DNA of 64,000 nt from Folioceros fuciformis (Eukaryota > Anthocerotophyta > Anthocerotopsida > Anthocerotales). Position 1 is the stretch's first letter. Every line of letters begins with the position of its first letter. Below are positions 57,404 to 64,000 of this stretch, piece after piece. Under the pieces are notes generated by a model. That model did not search any database. It was given only the letters and a program-made list of their open reading frames with translations, and was not told where the DNA came from. The DNA lies in NCBI GenBank assembly GCA_049999805.1, contig JBNGIO010006336.1, positions 1 to 64,000 of the forward strand. Direction: 5' to 3'. The position numbers and the translations under genes are program-made.

Positions 57404-58247
57404 CTACCTTGCAAAGGATTTACAAGGCAAGCTAGATGAGTTGGAGACATAGAGTGCTAAAGCGAACCAGGAACTCCAGCAAAGCCTTGAAGCAGGGCAA
57501 CATGAGCGAGTGGAGAGGGAACAATTGACCATCCAATTAGAAGACCTGCGGCAGGAGAAAGCACAACAAGTAGTTGAGCACCAAGCCAAGATTCACAGGA
57601 TGCTGGTGGTTCGAGCTCGTAGGTTTCGTGCTAACTATGCCTACTTAACGGGGTGCATGACCAAGCTTCATGCATCTCATCTATAAAACCTTGACCTACA
57701 GTTGAAGGTAGGGGCAATCGAGGCTGAACGGGATATCTACAAGAGTAGATGCGAGGGTGGGCATTGGGTTGTTGACATGGATACCATGGATCTAGCTCAA
57801 CAAAATCGCAACCTCCACCTACATCAACGTCTACTCGGTCGACACAAGGAACTGGTAGCGTTGGCAAGGCGAAGGTATCTTGGGCCACATGATGACGATC
57901 ATGAGGCCCTGGAGGCACTGCCCCTTCCAACGGACTTTCAAGAGGACAACAGTATGGACCTAGAGAGCTCGCAATGGGAACCTGAGGAGTTGCTCTGGGA
58001 TAAGAAGAGCATGCAACAAGGGGGACCTACTCCCGTAGGGAACCTACCTACGAGACAAGGGGTATGGAACCTACCTACGAAGGAAGCAATAGGGACCCTA
58101 CCTACGAAGGGGACATTCTCACCCTACATAGGGAAGGAACCTCAAGTGGAAGAACAAGTGAATCCCTTCCCTACCAAACCTATAGGCGGTGGTGAAGGGA
58201 TATCCCAAGAGATCCACATAGAGGAAAGTACAGTGGAAGTTTGTTGA
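57404..58247 (+). pseudogene. Coiled-coil/NLPTK-repeat reading frame inside LTR copy B
   Basis: A single plus-strand frame is interrupted by two stops, a TAG near 57450 and a TAA near 57684. Each is one C-to-T step from Gln. Its first part is a charged coiled coil (GKLDELET, QQSLEAGQHERVEREQLTIQ, LEDLRQEKAQQVVEHQ). From 57702 to 58247 it is open for 181 codons and ends in repeats of NLPTK/TLPTKG, then GKEPQVEEQVNPFPT and GGGEGISQEIH. The last part also occurs in copies A and C. I recognise no known family; a gag-like or accessory protein of the element is one possibility. Confidence 0.5.
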
Positions 58248-58502
58248 TCCAAGAGAAGATGAATCCCAAAAATGGAGGGGGGCCCAGTAGCTCAACCTTC
58301 AAAGCTTGCCTCCCTTCAGGAGCAGTCCTAGCCACACCTTGTTGGAGAGAGGGTCAACGATTCTTCTATGGCAGCGCCGACAGTCCTAATCTTCATCGGC
58401 GTGCACTGCCCTAGCAACTATTGGTAGGTCTTAGCCTCTTGGTAGGTGTGTGTAGTTAAAGCTAGCGGCGGCTAGTGGTAGGTAGGAAGCCATCTGCCAT
58501 CC

Positions 58503-58510
58503 TATATAAG
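58503..58510 (+). promoter_or_regulatory. TATA-like box in LTR copy B
   Basis: TATATAAG about 500 bp from the LTR end, conserved at 60748-60755 in copy C, is a candidate retrotransposon core promoter. Confidence 0.45.
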
Positions 58511-59019
58511 TAGAATGAAGGACTTGAGTAGGGACCGTTTTTTTTGGATTGTAAGTTGTTTCGTGACGAGTAGTGAACCAACTTTCGTAAGCCTGCGTGG
58601 ACATCCTGGCGGAAGGGGGAGTTGCGAGTGCCCTTTCTATTGCTGATCTCAAGGTTCTTGTGGTGTTTGGTTGGGAGTGTTGAATATAGGGAGACGAGCA
58701 GTTGGATTGTTGTGGAACGTGTTGTAAGGAGACTTGTGAGGAAAGTGGTATTGAGTGTAGGTAGTTAGAAATTGGTAGGGGGAGGTAATGGGGCCCTTCC
58801 AAGTGAAGGAATGGTGCCTTCCTACTGACTGGACGTATTGAGGGTACGCGCTAAGGAAGGTTGAATGTCGTAGGTGAACGATAAACATAGTTGGAGGGAG
58901 CTGACCAGGCTCGGAGGGGAGCAATTTCGGGGAAGCCTACAATGACCGTGGGATTGATGTGGCCACGATACATGTGAGCGGTTGCCTGGTAAGGGTACCA
59001 TACCCGCTTGCCCACATTT

Positions 59020-59040
59020 TTAGCATCGTTGTCGGGGAGC
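59020..59040 (+). other. Decayed Gypsy primer-binding site
   Basis: TAGCATCGTTGTCGGGGA differs from the common plant Gypsy site TGGCGCCGTTGCCGGGGA at four positions, all C-to-T or G-to-A. It sits four bases after the LTR end of copy B. The consensus is from general knowledge and was not looked up. Confidence 0.6.
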
Positions 59041-59936
59041 CAACGGTCAGCTAGAGAGGTTGTTCATTGAATTAGAAGTGAGGTTGGGTGGATGCATGAG
59101 GGAAGTGAGGCAAAACATGAGGACATCAAAACACCACCTACTGCAAGGAGTCTTCGTGCAACACTAAGGGAACGAATGAAGGAGCTTCAAGAGAGTGAGT
59201 GATGAACAGCTTCAACGACTCGATCTACTCAGGGAGGGCGAGTGGTGTCCTCTCTTTTGGATAAAGATGAACGTTGAAAGCGTGGGGAGGTTGTGGGAAT
59301 CATTGACAGCTCATCTCCGTTGAACGTTTCCCATCTCACTGGGAGGTTTGTCGGAACCTCATCGACGCAGGAAGGTGTGGTTGTTAAAGTTGTGCTACCC
59401 ATTCACACCTCGCCTCAAGAAAAATCTACTATGAGTGGGGGAGGGGTGAGCCCTTTGGCTGGTGGGCTGCCACAACCTCATACATGACTTTAAACCTTTT
59501 AGCAAGACTGTAACGTAGCGAGCCCTAAATTACCTTATGAGAAGTGTTGAGCCTTAAAGAATATAATGAGAAGTAGCGCAACCTAGACTTGTGTAGTCTA
59601 TATACATTGAAAAAAGTAATAGTTTTAAGACAAGCTATTTGCTCTACTTGCCTATAAGTCATAAATTTCTATAGTGGGTCCTCAATGACATCTAATACCA
59701 AACCCATTGATTGGAAAATGCCATTACAATTAAGTGTTGCTAAGTGGCTCCAAAGAGTAGTAGAGAAGAAGTAACGTAGATTATGATGCACTTGAATAAT
59801 AAGGAAGCTAAAGAGAAAATAAATCAATGTGGGGAAACTCACATTATGTAAACGTAGTGAACTCAAATAATGAGGAAGCTAGAGAGGAAACATGTCACCA
59901 TGGTTCACTCGAATAATAAGGAAGCTAAAGAGGAAA
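59041..59936. other. Internal remnant between LTR copies B and C
   Basis: About 0.9 kb with no coding capacity I can recognise. Near its right end a purine-rich motif (AATAAGGAAGCTAAAGAGGAAA type) occurs three times at about 59790, 59860 and 59908. Confidence 0.5.
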
Positions 59937-61259
59937 TGTGAAACGGAAAAGTTTGGTAATCGGTCTAGGAAAGTCTTACTTGGTTTCTTTTTATTCAAAA
60001 CAGTTCGAAGGGAGACATGTGGAAGGTAGGTTTTTGGGCAAGTGCCCATGGTAGGTAGTGAGCGGTTGGTGAAGGTTTTTAAGGATTTTTTTAGTTCTAT
60101 TCTGGTAGGTTAGGGTAAGAAGATACCTATGTAGTAGGATGTTTACCTACATACGTAGAGAGAGTACCTACGTAGGGAAAATGGAAGATACCTACGTAGG
60201 TAGGGAAGGTACTTATACGGTAGACACCCCACCTACAGCAGTGGGGTAGACATCCTACCTACGACAATGAGTGGGAATGGTAGAGAGAGTACCTACGAGA
60301 GGAGGGGTAGGGAACCTACCTACGAGGGAAGCAATAGGGACCCTACCTGCGAAGGGGACATCCTCACCCTGCGTAGGGAAAGAGCCTCAAGTTGAGGAAT
60401 AAGTGGATTCCTTCCCTACTCAACCTATAGGTGGTGGTGAAGGGATATCCCAAGAGATTCATAAAGAAGAAGGTACAGTGGAAGCTCGTGGATCCAAGAG
60501 AAGATGGATCCCAAAAATGAAGGGGGGCCAATAGCTCAACCTTCAGACTCTGCCTCCCTTCAGGAGCAATCCTAGCCACACCTTTTTGGAGAGAGGGTCA
60601 ACGAATCTTCTATGGCGGTGCCGACAGTCCTAATCTTCATCGGCGCGCACTGCCCTAGCAACTATTGGTAGGTCTTAGCCTCTTGGTAGGTGTGCATAGT
60701 TAAAGCTAGCGGCGGCTAGTGGTAGGTAGGAAGCCGTCTGCCATCCTATATAAGTAGAACGAAGAACTTGAGCAGGGACCGTTTTTTGGATTGTAAGTGT
60801 TTCATGACGAGTAGTGAACCAACTTTCGTAAGCCTGCGTGGACATCCTGGCATAAGGGGTACCTGCAAGTGCCCTTTCTATTGCCGATCGCAAGAGTTCT
60901 TGTGGTGTCTGGTTGGGAGTGTTGAACGTATAGAGACAAGCAGTCGGATTGTTGTGGAAGGTGTTGAAAGGCGACTGGAGAGGAAAGGGGTATTGGGTGT
61001 AGATAGCTAGAAATCGATAAGGGGAGGTATTGGGGCCCTTTCAAGTGAAGGAATGGTGCCTTCCTACTGACTGAACGTGTTGAAGGTACATGCTAATGAA
61101 ACGTTGAATGCCATAGGTGAACGATAGACACAATTGGAGGGAGGTAACCAGGCTTGGAGGGGAGCGATTCCGAGGAAGCCTACAACGACCGTGGGATTGA
61201 TGTGGCCAGGATACATGTGAGCGGGTGCCTGGTAGGGGTACCATACCTGCTTGCCCACA
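59937..61259 (+). mobile_element. Solo LTR of the second family (copy C)
   Basis: Runs from TGTGAAACGGAAAAG to CTGCTTGCCCACA (1323 bp, TG...CA) and is flanked by a perfect GGAAA duplication (59932-59936 and 61260-61264). The duplication shows an independent insertion, not the partner LTR of copy B. It includes clusters of CCTACCTACG, which translate as NLPT repeats, the GKEPQVEE segment (with a stop), and TATATAAG at 60748. Confidence 0.9.
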
Positions 61260-61454
61260 GGAAACAAATCAACCACTGGAGAAGTGGCTAAAGTCATATA
61301 TGATGAGAATCATAGACTAGGTCTAGTGTTGTGTAGTTCATTAATAGTAGAAAGTACATACCTTTGTAGGAAAGGTTGTTGTGACCATAAAATGATTATA
61401 ACTAAGAAAATAATTGAACACCTACTTAAGGAATCCACCTAGTACTCTCGGTGC

Positions 61455-61632
61455 CCTAGTGAAGTGTGCCCTAATAATAAGTTATTTTATGAATATCAAG
61501 CAAGAACACAACCCTTGGATTAGGTTCTTAGCTCACACAAAGCCTTAGTGAAGCGTGCCCTAATAATAAGTTATTTTATGAATATCGAGCAAGAACAAAA
61601 CCCTTGGATTGGGTTCTTAGCTCGCACAAAGA
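61455..61632. repeat. 89-bp tandem repeat, two copies
   Basis: Copies at 61455-61543 and 61544-61632 share TAGTGAAGCGTGCCCTAATA, TTATGAATATCGAGCAAGAA and GGTTCTTAGCTCGCACAAAG with a few substitutions. Confidence 0.9.
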
Positions 61633-61837
61633 TGTTCATGTGTAAAATTTGATGGAAGTAAGGAAAGGAAGAAAGCAGGGGAAGGATAGTGTATGCAAAT
61701 GGTACAATAACATAACTCACATGCAGCATTGTCCCATGGACAATGTTACTCTAAAGGCCTATGCGGCGCCAACAATGGAAGCAATATAAAAAAATACCTA
61801 AGTGACCGTTGGCGGTAGCACAACTTGGTGTGAGCAT

Positions 61838-61937
61838 NNNNNNNNNNNNNNNNNNNNNNNNNNNNNNNNNNNNNNNNNNNNNNNNNNNNNNNNNNNNNNN
61901 NNNNNNNNNNNNNNNNNNNNNNNNNNNNNNNNNNNNN
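61838..61937. other. Assembly gap (100 N)
   Basis: Exactly 100 undetermined bases, the customary placeholder for a scaffold join of unknown length. Reading frames crossing it are meaningless. Confidence 1.
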
Positions 61938-62151
61938 GTATGGAATACCGATGCGGACAGTGACTACATACATACTCATGTTTTTTTATTGGAATACGTA
62001 TTTTATACACAAATATATCATGGCATCTAAGGAATATTCGTCTACTCTACCTTGCCACATCATCCAACCCTACATATAGACATATAGACCGTAGAGTAAA
62101 TTTTTTTAATTATCTCTAACTGCTTTGTGCATCGAAAGGGACACAATCTTT

Positions 62152-62175
62152 GAAGAATCGTCTCGGGACGATTCT
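62152..62175. repeat. Inverted repeat, 10-bp arms
   Basis: AAGAATCGTC and GACGATTCTT are exact reverse complements separated by TCGG. As RNA it would form a short hairpin; no transcript is evident. Confidence 0.75.
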
Positions 62176-62791
62176 TTAACGAGCAGCGCATCTCGCGTAG
62201 GGACCCCCGCTATGGAGTAGATTCCGATGGTGGGTGTGCCTTCGTTGCATGGATTGTGCTCTTCTCCCTTGCTTTTCCACCCTGCCGCCTTCCAGAACCA
62301 GAAATGCAGCGTTAGGTTGCTTCCGGGACCTCAGTTTTGCTTTGGTATGCTTGGTTTGGCTGCAAGCAACCGTGGCGTTCAGAGGTTTCGAGTTGCCAAT
62401 GCGCGGAATTTGATGTCCGGGTGCTTGGTAACAGGCTAACACCGAAGCGTGGTTCTACAATCATGAGGGAGTGAGGACCAGACCACCTGGCATCAATTCC
62501 GCCCCAACCGGCCGGTTTCTGCCGAGCACTTGCAAGGTGATGATTTTCCCCCTCCTGGGCAGGCTTGGATCTCGGGGATGAGATTTGCAGCGGGAATGCT
62601 AGGGATTATGCCCAAGCTTTTGTTCTTGATGCGGTTTCGTGGCACCCTTTCCTGCAGCGCTGGAAATTCTCCTCTGGAAGCTAGACGCAGACACTTATTT
62701 GGACAACCCGGTGCTAGAGAGGATAAAAAAGGAGTGCGGGTACAAGCACTGGGTAAGTTGGAAGTGACAAGTTCGTGTTGTGCAGCATTGG

Positions 62792-62941
62792 AGCTTTCGG
62801 GATCTCCTCATCCGCTCTCGGCATCGATTTGAAAAATCAAGGGAGATTCCGAGATCTCCTCATTCGCTCTCGGCATCGGTTTGAAAAATCAAGGGAGCTT
62901 CCGAGATCTCCTCATCCGCTCTCTTTGGAAAAATCAAGGAG
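62792..62941. repeat. 52-bp tandem repeat, three copies
   Basis: Units start at 62792, 62844 and 62896. They share GAGATCTCCTCATCCGCTCT and GAAAAATCAAGGGAG; the last copy has a small internal deletion. Confidence 0.9.
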
Positions 62942-63038
62942 CAGGGCAGCCAGCTTAAAGACAGCCTTCTGTCGCTCATGTCAGGGATGGCCGATGGCAT
63001 GCCATGACCTGGATCACTTGGAGACGAGATGGACCGCG

Positions 63039-63188
63039 ACCGCGAGGAATAAAACACCTACTTTGTGCCCTATGACTGAAGGAGGCACAAGCATTATGTC
63101 CGTTATATTTGCACCGCGAGGAATAAAACACCTACTTTTTGTGCCCCATGACTGAAGGGGGCACAAGCATTATGTCCGTTATATTTGC
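63039..63188. repeat. 74-76-bp tandem repeat, two copies
   Basis: Copies begin at 63039 and 63113 with ACCGCGAGGAATAAAACACC and end TATGTCCGTTATATTTGC. Confidence 0.9.
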
Positions 63189-63365
63189 ACCATATACCAC
63201 CGACCTAAAACTTCTATGAAAGAACCCCGTCCGTATCGATATTCCAGATTTGTGTCCCAGGCTAATTGTTGATTAAAATGTGTTGGAGAAGACGGGAGGG
63301 GCACAGGATGGGACAAGACGTAGACGGCACTGCACGGGAACGGAAAGGGACGGGCAAGGGTTCAT

Positions 63366-63512
63366 GGGAGGGTTGGATTGGGGGGTTTCGGTTTGCATTA
63401 TCATGCATTTCGTGTCGCCTGCAGCGATCACCGCTGAACTGAGAGAGCTCTGGGAGGGTTGGATCGGGGGGTTCGGGTTTGCTGTATCACGCATGTCGTG
63501 TCACCTTCAGCA
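63366..63512. repeat. Direct repeat, about 61 bp with 86-bp period
   Basis: GGGAGGGTTGGATTGGGGGG...TCAGC-type units begin at 63366 and 63452 and differ at several positions. Confidence 0.8.
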
Positions 63513-64000
63513 AGGTTTCGGACCTTTTTTTTCATGGACGATGGAGCATGTCCGTTGTGGGATTTTCCTTTGAACAACAACCATCTATTCGTCTTATGCG
63601 CCACAACGGCCATGTGTGGTGTGTTAAGAAAGAATTGACACCTCTCCTCTGTCCTCTGTGATATGCCATAGTGCTAACAAGTACATGGTCACAGATTTCC
63701 TCTGTCAAGTGTGATCACACGTAGCTCTAATACAACCAAAACAGAGAAAGCCTAAAAGTCGAGAGTTGATTGGCTTGCACGCACCTACACACAGCCCGAA
63801 AGTTGAGAAGTGTGACTGCCCCAGTTTCTTTACTTGATCAAGAGGTGCTCATTACCTGGTACGAGCTGTCTGCATTCAGCAACATAAAATGCACTCAACT
63901 CTGTTCTCAGAGAGTTGTACCTTTCACTTGCAACCTCCCGCTTCCGTGGTAGCCTCCCGCTTGACCAGTAACCTCCCTTTACCTTTAAATTGCCCTCCCT

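Larger units (their letters stand above)
56820..59016 (+). mobile_element. LTR of the second family, long form (copy B)
   Basis: From about 56820 (GGTTTTTGGCAAGTACCC) to CGCTTGCCCACA at 59016 it matches copy C and, inverted, copy A. It also contains about 0.8 kb (roughly 57.2-58.0 kb) missing from both. A TATA-like TATATAAG lies at 58503-58510, as in copy C. A primer-binding-site-like sequence follows the 3' boundary at 59020-59040, so 59016 is the LTR end of an element that once continued rightward. The first 90 or so bases of the LTR seen in copy C are not recognisable here; the left end is truncated or very diverged. Confidence 0.75.
61938..64000. other. Gene-free end of the window with short tandem repeats
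   Basis: No gene is supported. The stretch contains an inverted repeat at 62152-62175 and three direct-repeat blocks (62792-62941, 63039-63188, 63366-63512). Confidence 0.5.

Noticed and set aside
56820-61259. LTR copies B and C as the 5' and 3' LTRs of one element
   Set aside because: Copy C has its own perfect GGAAA target-site duplication directly at both ends, so it is an independent solo LTR.

Overview
The window is nuclear DNA from a land plant. The protein-coding genes are interrupted by short spliceosomal introns, mostly about 75-190 bp, almost all GT-AG. The families are plant-typical: a DUF579 xylan methyltransferase, an F-box protein, RPAP1/MINIYO, a PLS-class PPR-DYW editing factor, and Copia and Gypsy LTR retrotransposons. 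A 100-N gap shows a scaffolded assembly. Gene-dense stretches, compact introns, and a large intronless PPR protein whose DYW domain ends in DRH rather than DYW suggest a seed-free plant with heavy organellar RNA editing (hornwort, lycophyte or fern). The compactness fits a small-genome lineage best, but I cannot fix the species.

Layout. 1-5 kb: a J-domain protein (+). 5.3-9 kb: a DUF579 glucuronoxylan-methyltransferase-like gene (-) and an F-box gene (+), divergent. 10.5-14 kb: a zf-HIT DEAD-box helicase (RH41 type, -) and an uncharacterised membrane-anchored methyltransferase-fold protein (+), whose start codons are only 208 bp apart. 14.4-20 kb: an eight-exon RPAP1/MINIYO gene (-). 22-26 kb: the PPR-DYW gene (+). 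28-33.6 kb: two paralogous tiny zinc-ribbon genes resembling the C-terminal zinc finger of piggyBac transposases, in a region rich in simple repeats. 36-41.5 kb: a 16-exon HI0933/BaiN-type flavoprotein and a class-3 lipase (plastid phospholipase A1 type), both +. 41.7-45 kb: a GT90/CAP10 glycosyltransferase (-) and a four-zinc-knuckle protein (+), divergent.

From about 48 kb the window becomes a retrotransposon graveyard. A Copia element (48343-52231, -) has 207-bp LTRs and an AAGAA target-site duplication. Its 3' LTR was later split by a solo LTR of a second family (AATCC duplication). A Gypsy integrase remnant ends in a PHD finger (56.3-56.8 kb). Two more copies of the second LTR family lie at 56.8-59.0 kb, followed by a decayed primer-binding site, and at 59.94-61.26 kb, a solo LTR with a GGAAA duplication. 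That family carries a coding-like segment with NLPTK repeats inside the LTR itself. The final 2 kb, after the assembly gap, holds short tandem repeats and no gene I can support.

Gene models were spliced by eye. For every multi-exon model the exon phases join without a shift and the summed length is a multiple of three. The genes do not form one pathway. Three (DUF579, the methyltransferase-fold protein, GT90) look like Golgi type II membrane proteins of glycan metabolism. Three (RPAP1, RH41, PPR) act in transcription or RNA processing.
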